Source: Heyndrickxia vini
GTDB taxonomy: Bacteria; Bacillota; Bacilli; Bacillales; Bacillaceae_C
DNA length: 64,000 nt
Assembly: GCF_016772275.1 (NCBI RefSeq)
Contig: NZ_CP065425.1
Location: forward strand, 2,820,653-2,884,652
Reading direction: 5' to 3'
The notes under the pieces were generated by a model. It was given only the letters and a program-made list of their open reading frames with translations, ran no database searches and had not been told where the DNA came from. Of the stretch, positions 19,962-27,801 are shown in pieces; position 1 is the first letter of the stretch, and each line of letters begins with the position of its first letter. The translations under genes were made by a program, and so were the position numbers.

Positions 19962-20879
19962 ATTATTAAAGCTCGCAAGAAATCCGAAGAACTGTGTGCA
20001 TTTCGATATTTAAACAAGAGGATGAAATTATTAGAGGATGACCTATCTTACTTTAATTATCTTGAAAAAGGCTTTGCTGGTGAGAAAATGTTTGACAATC
20101 TAATTAAAGAACATATTTCTATTAAGCATATTTTTTTAAATGACTTACTACTTGAACACAATAACACCAAATTTCAAATTGATTCTCTTCTATTTTTTTC
20201 AAATACCATACACTTTTTCGAAATCAAAAATTATGAAGGTGATTATTATATTGATAATGATCTATGGTATAAAAGCCCGCAGAAGGAAATAAAAAATCCA
20301 CTTCATCAACTAAAGAGAAGTACAAGCTTACTAAGAGGAATCTTTCAAGAACTCCGTATAAATATCCCAATAGCAGAGCACCTTGTATTTGTAAATCCTG
20401 AATTTCATCTATACAACGCCCCAATGAATTTGCCAATTACTTACCCCACACAACTTAACCGTCTGATGGAGAAACTTAACAACAAGAACAATTCCAATAT
20501 AAATGATATTCATATTAAATTAGCGAATCGTATATTAAACCGTCATATAAAAGAACCTTCATTCTCCAGACTACCGGATTATACATTTGATCACCTTGAA
20601 AAAGGGATTACTTGTGCTAACTGTGATGCATTTGTAGAAACCTACAAAAAAACAACAGTAACCTGTACTTATTGCGGATTTAAAGAAAATATTACTAATG
20701 CAGTTATACGTAGTATAGATGAATATTCCCTCCTTTTTCCCGATAGGAAAATAACGAAAAACGCCATTCAAGAATGGTGTAAAATTGCATCCCATAAAAC
20801 AATTAAACGCATTCTTACAAGTAATTACAATCAAATAGGTAAAAGTATATCAACACACTATGTAAAACAAGGTAATTAA
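19962..20879 (+). CDS. NERD (nuclease-related) domain protein, probable ATT start
   Basis: A 305-residue protein. The N-terminal NERD domain (PD-(D/E)XK-like fold) shows GFAGEKMFDNL, QIDSLLFF (D74) and FEIKNYEGD (E87, K89). A C-terminal zinc ribbon has CANC (218, 221) and CTYC (235, 238), followed by a helical region. I extend the gene upstream of the first ATG (20022): the frame is open, AAGGGAG at 19949-19955 is spaced for an ATT at 19962, and the extra residues (IKARKKSEEL...LNKR) fit the N-terminus usual for Bacillus NERD proteins. Function unproven; probably DNA processing. It stands alone between yjaZ and the 52-bp repeat array. Confidence 0.8.
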   Translation: MIKARKKSEELCAFRYLNKRMKLLEDDLSYFNYLEKGFAGEKMFDNLIKEHISIKHIFLNDLLLEHNNTKFQIDSLLFFSNTIHFFEIKNYEGDYYIDNDLWYKSPQKEIKNPLHQLKRSTSLLRGIFQELRINIPIAEHLVFVNPEFHLYNAPMNLPITYPTQLNRLMEKLNNKNNSNINDIHIKLANRILNRHIKEPSFSRLPDYTFDHLEKGITCANCDAFVETYKKTTVTCTYCGFKENITNAVIRSIDEYSLLFPDRKITKNAIQEWCKIASHKTIKRILTSNYNQIGKSISTHYVKQGN

Positions 20880-20959
20880 CATGTCTTTTCGGGAAGATGT
20901 GGTAGTAGTTTGATAGTTCTTCTTAATGCGTGCCCATTACTACCCATTTTTCCTCTTTA

Positions 20960-21540
20960 TGGTGGTGCTTGTTTCTTTCCGGACCCTTAACCTCTCGACT
21001 TCCTTTCCCATCTGGCCACTTATCTTCTTTCCAGCACCATGGACTCTCGCTTTCTTTTCCCATCGGACCGCTTTTCTTCTTTCCGAACCCATAGTCACAC
21101 GACTTCTTTTCACATCGGACCGCTTCTCTTCTTCCCGGACCCATAGCCTCATGACTTCCTTTCCCATCGGACCGCTTTTCTTCCTCCCGGACCCTTAGCC
21201 TCATGACTTCTTTTCACATCGGACCGCTTTTCTTCTTTCCGAACCCATAGCCTCTCGACTTCCTTTCCCATCGGACCGCTTTTCTTCCTCCCGGACCCAT
21301 AGCCTCATGACTTCCTTTCCCATCGGACCGCTTCTCTTCCTCCCGGACCCATAGCCTCATGACTTCCTTTCCCATCGGACCGCTTTTCTTCTTTCCGAAC
21401 CCATAGTCACACGACATCCTTTCCCATCGGACCGCTTTTCTTCTTTCCGAACCCATAGTCACACGACTTCTTTTCATATCGGACCGCTTTTCTTCTTTCC
21501 GAACCCATAGTCACACGACTTCCTTTCCCATCGGACCGCA
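20960..21540. repeat. 52-bp tandem repeat array (about 11 units)
   Basis: The anchor CGGACCG recurs at 21064, 21116, 21168, 21220, 21272, 21324, 21376, 21428, 21480 and 21532, exactly 52 bp apart each time. Two more degenerate units begin at about 20960 and 21012. The plus strand is strongly pyrimidine-rich and the array is visibly richer in G+C than its surroundings. Two linked sub-variants alternate: one with TTTCCGAACCCATAGTCACAC and one with CTCCCGGACCCATAGCCTCAT. As 52 is not a multiple of 3, the open minus-strand frames are a composition effect. No unit-sized unique spacers, so not CRISPR. No coding function recognised. Confidence 0.95.
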
Positions 21541-21618
21541 TAACGCACTGTACTAATTTCCTAATCCAAAAGTGTACCCTCTACATTATTTGTACTTGAG
21601 CTAAATTACTAAAATAAA

Positions 21619-21647
21619 AAAAGGACAGAGAATGATCCCTGTCCTTT
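21619..21647 (-). terminator. fabF terminator
   Basis: Stem AAAGGACAG/CTGTCCTTT followed by a T-run on the minus strand, just after the fabF stop. Confidence 0.88.
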
Positions 21648-21656
21648 ATTCGAACG

Positions 21657-22895
21657 TTATTCATATTTTCTAAAGACGATTGTTGCGTTGTGACCACCAA
21701 AACCTAAAGAGTTGCTTAACGCAATATTTACTTCCTGTTTGCGTGCACCATCGGATACGTAATCAAGATCGCATTCTGGGTCAGGTGTAACTAAATTAAT
21801 AGTTGGAGGAATGATTCCTTCTTTAATAGCAAGAACTGTTAGGATAGCCTCAACCCCACCGGCGGCACCAAGTAAATGCCCTGTCATTGATTTCGTTGAG
21901 CTTACAGCAAGTTTGTATGCATGTTCACCAAACACTTCTTTAATTGCCATTGTTTCATATTTATCGTTATATTCCGTGCTTGTACCGTGAGCATTAATAT
22001 AATCGAGTTCTTCAGGCTTAATATTGCCATCATTAAGTGCCGCCTGCATCGCACGGACACCACCTTCACCACCTGGTGCGGGTGCAGTAATATGATGGGC
22101 ATCACCTGTTGCGCCATAGCCTACGATTTCCGCATAAATCGTTGCACCTCTTGAGAGAGCATGGTCTAGTTCTTCTAAAATAACAATTCCGGCACCTTCT
22201 CCAATAACAAATCCATCACGATTTAAATCAAATGGGCGACTTGCTGTTTGCGCATCAGGGTTTGTAGATAATGCCGTGTTTGCGCAGAAACCTGCAACAG
22301 ACATCCGCGTGATTGGTGCCTCGGCTCCGCCTGTAATCATGACATCCGCATCACCGCGTTGAATAACTTTAAATGCATCGCCAATAGAGTTAGTTCCAGT
22401 GGCACAAGCCGTTACCGTACATGAATTTATTCCTTTTGCTCCAAGAAAAATTGATACTTGTCCCGCAGCCATGTCCGGAATCATCATCGGAACAAAAAAT
22501 GGACTTACACGGCGATACCCACGTTTTTGGAATGTTTCAAATTGGTTTTCAAATGTTTCCATTCCACCAATACCAGATCCAATCCAAACACCAACCCGAT
22601 TTGCATTTTCTTCATTTATAGTTAAATTAGCATCCTTTACAGCCATCATTGATGCAGCAATTGCATAATGTGTAAATCGGTCCATCTTTCTTGCTTCTTT
22701 TTTCTCAATATATTGTTCAATATCAAAATCTTTTACTTCTGCTGCTACTTTTGCTGGATAATCATCCGCATTCACTCTTGTTAATGGTCCAACACCGGAT
22801 TTCCCGGCAATGATATTTTCCCAAGTAGTTTTTGCATCATTTCCAACAGGAGAAACTGCTCCAATACCTGTAACAACTACACGTTTGTTTTCCAT
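21657..22895 (-). CDS. fabF: beta-ketoacyl-ACP synthase II
   Basis: A 412-residue condensing enzyme that elongates acyl-ACP with malonyl-ACP in the cytoplasm. The thiolase-fold active site Cys lies in [15 protein letters not shown] near residue 163; the two histidines are in [11 protein letters not shown] and [10 protein letters not shown]. The ATG at 22893-22895 is chosen because AAGGAGATCC precedes it at the right distance; an in-frame TTG six codons upstream overlaps the ribosome site. It follows fabH by 91 bp in the same operon, as in B. subtilis fabHA-fabF. Confidence 0.97.
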   Translation of the reverse strand: MENKRVVVTGIGAVSPVGNDAKTTWENIIAGKSGVGPLTRVNADDYPAKVAAEVKDFDIEQYIEKKEARKMDRFTHYAIAASMMAVKDANLTINEENANRVGVWIGSGIGGMETFENQFETFQKRGYRRVSPFFVPMMIPDMAAGQVSIFLGAKGINSCTVTACATGTNSIGDAFKVIQRGDADVMITGGAEAPITRMSVAGFCANTALSTNPDAQTASRPFDLNRDGFVIGEGAGIVILEELDHALSRGATIYAEIVGYGATGDAHHITAPAPGGEGGVRAMQAALNDGNIKPEELDYINAHGTSTEYNDKYETMAIKEVFGEHAYKLAVSSTKSMTGHLLGAAGGVEAILTVLAIKEGIIPPTINLVTPDPECDLDYVSDGARKQEVNIALSNSLGFGGHNATIVFRKYE

Positions 22896-22986
22896 TTTCG
22901 GATCTCCTTCCAAATCAAGAAGATTTTATATTTAATAATTTCCTTTTAACATAATACCCTTTAATTATCCAAATTTCCAGTAACAC

Positions 22987-23925
22987 CTATCGGCCCCATT
23001 TTAGCGCAATGGCACCCCATGTAAGACCACCGCCAAAACCAACTAAAACGATGACATCATCATCTTTGATTTTACCTGCTTCATATTCTTCGACAAGTGA
23101 CATAGGAATAGAAGCTGATGATGTATTCCCATATTTATGAACCGTTTTTGACATTTTTTCGACTGGCAGATCTAAACGTTGTCTAGATGCTTCCATAATT
23201 CTTATATTTGCTTGATGGGGAATAAGGAAGTTTACATCCTCTTTCGTTAATCCTGCTTTTTCAATCACATTGACACATGATTCACCCATCTGCCTTACAG
23301 CAAATTTAAATACTTCTCGTCCATTCATAATAATATGCTTGTTTTCATCTTCATATAAATGTTTTCCGCCAGAGCCATCAGCGCCAAGTTCGAAAGCAAG
23401 AACTCCTCTTCCTTCAGAAACTGGTCCCATAATTGCTGCACCTGCTCCGTCACCAAAAAGAACAGCGGTATTACGATCTTCCCAATTCGTAATTTTTGAT
23501 AATTTTTCAACACCTATAATAAGTACATATTTATATGCATTCGTTTCAATAAATTGTTTTGCAGTGATTACTCCATACATAAATCCGGCACAGGCTGCAC
23601 TAACATCCATAGCTGCTGCTTTCTTTGCACCTAAACGATCTTGAAGCTTGCAAGCAACGGATGGAAATGGCTGGTCTGGTGTAACTGTCGCAACAAGAAT
23701 TAAGTCAATCTCTTCCGGCTTGATAGCCGCATCTTCTATTGCTTTTAATGCAGCTTCATATGCCATGTCAGATGTATCCATGTCTTTATCTGCTATCCGG
23801 CGTTCCTCAATACCAGTACGTGTTCGAATCCATTCATCTGATGTATCCATCATTTTTTCTAAATCAAAATTTGTTAAAACCTTTTCAGGACTGAACTTCC
23901 CAACTCCAATTATCCCTGCGTTCAT
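22987..23925 (-). CDS. fabH: beta-ketoacyl-ACP synthase III
   Basis: A 312-residue FabH that starts fatty-acid synthesis by condensing acyl-CoA (branched primers in Bacillus) with malonyl-ACP. The catalytic triad is visible: Cys in [12 protein letters not shown] near 112, His in PHQANIRI and Asn in [12 protein letters not shown] choose the ATG at 23923-23925 (MNAGIIGVG), giving the same length as B. subtilis FabHA; the upstream ATG abuts the AAGGAG ribosome site. The promoter carries a FapR-like operator (see 23973-23989). Confidence 0.97.
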   Translation of the reverse strand: MNAGIIGVGKFSPEKVLTNFDLEKMMDTSDEWIRTRTGIEERRIADKDMDTSDMAYEAALKAIEDAAIKPEEIDLILVATVTPDQPFPSVACKLQDRLGAKKAAAMDVSAACAGFMYGVITAKQFIETNAYKYVLIIGVEKLSKITNWEDRNTAVLFGDGAGAAIMGPVSEGRGVLAFELGADGSGGKHLYEDENKHIIMNGREVFKFAVRQMGESCVNVIEKAGLTKEDVNFLIPHQANIRIMEASRQRLDLPVEKMSKTVHKYGNTSSASIPMSLVEEYEAGKIKDDDVIVLVGFGGGLTWGAIALKWGR

Positions 23926-23972
23926 CACGTACATCTCCTTTTTAAAGGCAAAAATATTATTTATAGTTATTC

Positions 23973-23989
23973 TTATGACCTGCTCCTAA
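23973..23989. promoter_or_regulatory. likely FapR operator of fabH-fabF
   Basis: TTATGACCTGCTCCTAA is an imperfect dyad agreeing at 12 of 17 positions with the FapR box TTAGTACCTGGTACTAA as I recall it. It starts at the -10 element and covers the transcription start, the usual place for FapR control of Bacillus fab promoters. Confidence 0.6.
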
Positions 23990-24017
23990 TTATAACAGTT
24001 AATTTTATTTTTGTCAC
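23989..24017 (-). promoter_or_regulatory. SigA promoter of fabH-fabF
   Basis: On the minus strand GTGACA (24012-24017), 17-bp spacer, TATAAT (23989-23994): a strong vegetative promoter 65 bp from the fabH start. Confidence 0.82.
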
Positions 24018-24123
24018 TTGTCTGTTTTGTAGAAAGCATGATATTCATCTATTCCCAAAATATTTATTTGCATATTTTATATCGATGAGAATTTTACCAG
24101 AGACTTTAAAAAAGGAGGTGTAT

Positions 24124-24486
24124 GTGAAAATGAGTGAAGAAATTACTCCTGAAGTGGAGAATAATAGTGAAAATATTGAAGAGGGGAAAGAAGAAGAAGG
24201 AACACTTCATCCATTTGATCGAATGTTTTTTGGAGGTGCTGGTGGATCCGGAAACAGACGCCCTTTATTTGACCGACCAGTTCAACAAACAGAACATTCC
24301 AATGAAACAGCAAATGAATATGATATGTTAAGTAGTATATTAAATCATCCAAATCTTAAAAACATCAATTTAGATGAAATGATGACTCATGTTGATAATT
24401 TAATGACCTCCCTTGGTGAATTAAAACCAATGTTTCAAAAAGTTTCCCCCTTAATTAGCAAATTTATTCAGAATTCAAAAGAATAG
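24124..24486 (+). CDS. yjzB: YjzB-position small acidic protein
   Basis: A protein of about 120 residues, divergent from fabH and convergent with comZ, the place and orientation of yjzB in B. subtilis. The N-terminal third is very acidic (runs of E), then LHPFDRMFFGG and a Gly/Arg patch, then a helical C-terminal half (LDEMMTHVDNLMTSLGELKPMFQKVSPLISKF). Start is either the GTG at 24124 (5 nt after AGGAGG) or the ATG at 24130; both give nearly the same protein. No signal peptide. Function unknown; naming rests on position. Confidence 0.65.
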   Translation: MKMSEEITPEVENNSENIEEGKEEEGTLHPFDRMFFGGAGGSGNRRPLFDRPVQQTEHSNETANEYDMLSSILNHPNLKNINLDEMMTHVDNLMTSLGELKPMFQKVSPLISKFIQNSKE

Positions 24487-24494
24487 GAATGGAT

Positions 24495-24528
24495 AAAAAA
24501 GAGGCCTTCTCAAATGAAAGCCTCTTTT
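24495..24528. terminator. bidirectional terminator, yjzB / comZ
   Basis: AAAAAAGAGGC and GCCTCTTTT arms with a 14-nt loop between the convergent yjzB and comZ genes. Confidence 0.82.
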
Positions 24529-24537
24529 CTACGGACT

Positions 24538-24723
24538 CTATTTACTTAACGCATCTTTTTTCCCTAATTCATATGCCTCATTCATTACATTAGTAAAGAG
24601 CTCCATGAAGGGTTGTAGTAATTCAAACGAAATTTCAACACCCGCTTGATCTAGTTTCTCTTTTGCCTCTGGTAAGTATTTCATCGCAATTTGCATAAAT
24701 TCCATTGATTTTTCTTGATTCAT
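24538..24723 (-). CDS. comZ: competence protein ComZ
   Basis: A 61-residue ComZ. The core MEFMQIAMKYLPEAKEKLDQ and the end EAYELGKKDAL are close to B. subtilis ComZ (63 residues), a negative regulator of the comG operon. Start is the ATG at 24721-24723 behind GTGGAGGAT; a longer in-frame upstream reading has no ribosome site and overlaps med. It lies 19 bp after med, so the two are co-transcribed as in B. subtilis. Confidence 0.9.
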   Translation of the reverse strand: MNQEKSMEFMQIAMKYLPEAKEKLDQAGVEISFELLQPFMELFTNVMNEAYELGKKDALSK

Positions 24724-24742
24724 TATTATATCCTCCACTTTT

Positions 24743-25683
24743 CTATCCAGGTAATTTTCCGGTTTTTTTGTACTTTTGAACATTGTCACGTATTTTGTTT
24801 TGAAATTTTTTATCAACTAGTGGGCTAAATTTTCCCATCACAATAACACCATCTTGAAAATCAAATGAAATGTTTCCAGATGGAAGTTCACCATCAGCAT
24901 ATTTTCTTGCAACAATATCGTAAAGTTTACTAACTTGTTGTACAGTACTTGTTAAGACTGTATTTTGCCCTAATTCAGCTTGGTCTGAAACATAGCCTAT
25001 TGCGTAAAGTCCTTTTTCCTTCAACTTTTCGATTACGGGTATATTAAATCCGTCCCCGCAGGGTAAACAACATCTACACCTTCAGCTATTAACTGATCAA
25101 GCAGGCTAATTGCTTTTTGACCATCATCCCAATTCTCCGTGTAAATAATTTTAACTTTTGTTCGAGGATCTTCGAATTTCGCACCGTTAACAAACCCTTT
25201 TATTTCCGGCTGCCAACTATGTGTTCCAATAATCCCTATTATTTTATGGGAACTCATATGTGCTGCTGTCATCCCTCCGAAGAAACCCATTGCATGTCCT
25301 TCAAATTTAATGCTAGTTGTATTCTTTTTTTTGGCTTCTCCATTAAAACTAACAAAATGAATGTTTGGATATTTTTTGGCAATTTCGTTAAACGTGTCTG
25401 CATATTCCGCACCATGACCAAAAATTAAATTTACACCTTTTTGACTTAATTCATGGACAGCTTGTTTAATCGCATAATCAGTTTCAATGCCTTCCCGATA
25501 AAATACATCTACATTGAAGTCATTTTGTATATTTAATATTCCTTTATAACCTTTTGTACCCCAAACTTGATCGTTAATCGTTTCAGGAACGAGCAGTCCA
25601 ACCTTTTTTATTTTACCCTTTTCAATAGGATTAGAGCAACTAGCCAAAAACACGACAAGAATGAATAAGACTACCTTTTTCAT
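24743..25683 (-). pseudogene. med: Med, positive regulator of comK, interrupted by a one-base frameshift
   Basis: Med is a BMP-family lipoprotein-like protein that raises comK expression in B. subtilis. Here it is split into two frames. The 5' part (25033-25683) has signal MKKVVLFILVVFLASC with lipobox LASC and runs to VVYPAG, then goes out of frame and stops. The 3' part (24743 to about 25060) continues as KEKGLYAIGYVSDQAELGQNTVLTS to the normal C-terminus. Adding one G to the G4 run (C4 on the plus strand at 25054-25057) restores the expected DGFNIPVIEKLKEK. The rest looks intact, so this is a recent mutation, a phase-variable tract or a sequence error. The start may be a nearby TTG. Confidence 0.85.
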
Positions 25684-25777
25684 CAAAATATTAAGCAACT
25701 CCTTTTTCAAGCAGCCCAAAACATACAAATAAATTCCTTTATATTTTACTGGTATGCTGAAAAAATGAAAAGATTTA

Positions 25778-26578
25778 TTATTTTTTTCGGGAATAGCAAG
25801 CTATTTGTTTATCAATCCCCTCTTTAAATGATATAGATTCTTTTACTTTAAGAATTTCCGAATCGTTACGATTTATTAATTCACTTTGCTCAGGAATTTG
25901 ATAGGAAGAACTTAAATAAAGAACGCATTTTCTCCAAATATCAGCTGACTCACTTTGTAAATAAATGCTTTTTCCGCAAAATTTATCATCCATATTTTCA
26001 AGAATTGAATGGACGGCATCCTCAATATATATTGCATCTGTTTGGTCATCGACAAAGTTATTGGATTCAGTTTCTGAAATGATCTGTTGAAACAAAAAAG
26101 ACATAGGTTGCCATGGACCAAAAATAGTTGGCAATTGGTATTCAATGATTGGAGTTTCATCTATATTAATTACTTCATTTCTCAATTTTTTATAAAGTTT
26201 ATCGTTAACTACTCGTTCATTTGAGGACCACTTCACTGGATTTATGAAAATAATCTTTCTAATCTTTGATTTTGATTCTTCATATAACTTTTGCAAACTA
26301 ACAGACCAATCCATTATTAGGTTCTCATCTTCTTCAATAAATAAATCATATAAAGGTATAAACCAAATATAAGATTGATCGTTTAAGTCAATTTCAGTTT
26401 TGAGAGAATGATAAGAAACGTTTGCATTCCTTCCAATTTCAAGCCATTTTTCTTTGTTATCTTCATTTACCATTTGTTCGTGATCGACAGCAATTACTTC
26501 ACAACCATTATTTAATAATCCTTTACAAATCTCAAAACCAAGAAATTGCTGGGCAGCAAATACAATCGCTTGATTCAT
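25778..26578 (-). CDS. yjaV: YjaV, NAD-dependent epimerase-like protein
   Basis: A 266-residue protein with the outline of an extended short-chain dehydrogenase/epimerase. The N-terminal Rossmann loop (IVFAAQQFLGFEICKGLL) is degenerate, lacking the usual GxxGxxG glycines. An interior segment IEYQLPTIFGPWQPMSFLFQQ resembles the substrate-loop region of epimerases. No YxxxK was recognised, so activity is doubtful. It lies between yjaU and med as in B. subtilis. Function unknown. Confidence 0.78.
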   Translation of the reverse strand: MNQAIVFAAQQFLGFEICKGLLNNGCEVIAVDHEQMVNEDNKEKWLEIGRNANVSYHSLKTEIDLNDQSYIWFIPLYDLFIEEDENLIMDWSVSLQKLYEESKSKIRKIIFINPVKWSSNERVVNDKLYKKLRNEVINIDETPIIEYQLPTIFGPWQPMSFLFQQIISETESNNFVDDQTDAIYIEDAVHSILENMDDKFCGKSIYLQSESADIWRKCVLYLSSSYQIPEQSELINRNDSEILKVKESISFKEGIDKQIACYSRKK

Positions 26579-26598
26579 ATCAATACCTCCTCATATTA

Positions 26599-27315
26599 CT
26601 ATAAAACTTTTTCATTTTCTTTTAAAAACCGTATGATTTTTTCGGTAATGTATTGACGATTTTCAAGAAGAATATAATGGATTTCGACGGGCAGTTTCTT
26701 TTCCTTTCGCTTCAGAATAAGCTTATGAATTAATTCCAGCTGATCTTTATAGCGATTTTGATCGATTACTTGGATAATGAATAAAGATTCCTTCAAGTCC
26801 TCAATCGGTTTTTCTGTGTCTATATGAACAATTTCTTCATTAAATGCTGCCTTTATTTCTTTCATTAATTTTTTGTAGTAAAACTTTCTAGTATGTTCTT
26901 GTTCAATATGTTTCTCTAATGATATGCATGGTGCAAATAAAACAATTGAACGGATATTGTCTTTCATGAGCGGAATTAATTGAGCTGCTGTAAGTGTTCC
27001 CATCCCTTCTGCCAATATATGAATTTTCTTATTTAATATTTCTTTTCTCATAATGAGTTGGTAAAGATTATATGAATGTTCAACAGAATGATGATTTCCC
27101 CAGTTTTTTTCGAATAAATTAGAGTAATAGACTAGATATCCCTCTGTCGTTAATCTTTCTATCATTTGTTCGCGTCCAATATTATCGATCCAAAAACTTG
27201 ATTCTCCATTAACATAATGTTGTTGATCTCCAATGATAAAAATGGCAAAACCATTGGGTTGTTCGGGATAATGGAGCATACACCATTGTTGATCGAACAG
27301 AAATGTTCTCAACAT
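26599..27315 (-). CDS. yjaU: YjaU, alpha/beta-hydrolase-like protein
   Basis: A 238-residue protein of alpha/beta-hydrolase outline, with FAIFIIGDQQHYVNG near the N-terminus and IHILAEGMGTLTAAQLIPL at the nucleophile-elbow position. The elbow reads AEGMG rather than GxSxG, so no catalytic serine is visible; catalysis by the usual mechanism is unlikely. The C-terminus is Lys/Glu-rich. It lies 20 bp upstream of yjaV and is probably co-transcribed with it. Function unknown. Confidence 0.75.
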   Translation of the reverse strand: MLRTFLFDQQWCMLHYPEQPNGFAIFIIGDQQHYVNGESSFWIDNIGREQMIERLTTEGYLVYYSNLFEKNWGNHHSVEHSYNLYQLIMRKEILNKKIHILAEGMGTLTAAQLIPLMKDNIRSIVLFAPCISLEKHIEQEHTRKFYYKKLMKEIKAAFNEEIVHIDTEKPIEDLKESLFIIQVIDQNRYKDQLELIHKLILKRKEKKLPVEIHYILLENRQYITEKIIRFLKENEKVL

Positions 27316-27570
27316 TTTAGAAAACTCCTTGTATAATTATTTCTAATGTTTTTTATTTTGGACATGTATTCATAAATACAGATTTGATCATTATAATGTA
27401 TGCATTACTTGCATCTTTAGACAGGGAAATTGCCTAGGGTTACGAGAATTTAATCTTTATCATTTTTGTGAAATCCATTTATAATTTAATGAAGCTGTGT
27501 TAATATAAATTGGGATATTTATTAGTTTATACTGTTAAAATACATAAATTATATAAATGAGGTGAATTCA

Positions 27571-27753
27571 ATGAAATTAATAGCCACTTTATTTTGGACA
27601 TTTATTCTTGTACAAGTTTTAGGATATGTTGCAAGCTCAATGACGAATACAGAGTATAGTCTGCAAACAATTTCAATCATAGGTGTAATTGCTACTGTAC
27701 TTATTGCTATTCTAACTGCAGTAATTCCGAAACCAACTGTTGAAACCCATTAA
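27571..27753 (+). CDS. yjzD: YjzD family membrane peptide (DUF2929)
   Basis: A 60-residue membrane protein with two predicted membrane helices (about residues 5-22 and 30-52) separated by a short polar loop containing NTEYS. The start is the ATG at 27571, six bases after GAGGTG. Same position as yjzD in Bacillus, divergent from yjaU. The gene ends in a remarkably long terminator shared with clpB. Function unknown. Confidence 0.85.
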   Translation: MKLIATLFWTFILVQVLGYVASSMTNTEYSLQTISIIGVIATVLIAILTAVIPKPTVETH

Positions 27754-27801
27754 GATAAGAAAATAAAACCTCGCTTAGGCGAGGTTTTATTTTCTTATCT
27801 T
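27752..27801. terminator. bidirectional terminator with 23-bp perfect stem, yjzD / clpB
   Basis: Two perfect 23-nt complementary arms (27752-27774 and 27779-27801) surround the 4-nt loop TTAG. The core is ACCTCGC/GCGAGGT and the outer arms are A/T tracts, so it ends transcription in both directions. The arms include the last codons and stop of clpB. Confidence 0.93.

Noticed and set aside
20022-20879. ATG 20022 as the start of the NERD gene
   Set aside because: It would discard 20 residues that fit the family N-terminus and leave the good ribosome site 66 bp upstream unused; retained only as a fallback.
20923-21477. Minus-strand open frames of 75-93 residues rich in Lys/Gly (for example 21214-21477) inside the 52-bp array
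   Set aside because: The unit is not a multiple of three, the same DNA is open in several frames, there is no consistent start or ribosome site, and the peptides only translate the repeat.
20960-21540. CRISPR array
   Set aside because: Adjacent units are similar over their whole 52 bp, with no unique spacers, and no cas genes are present.
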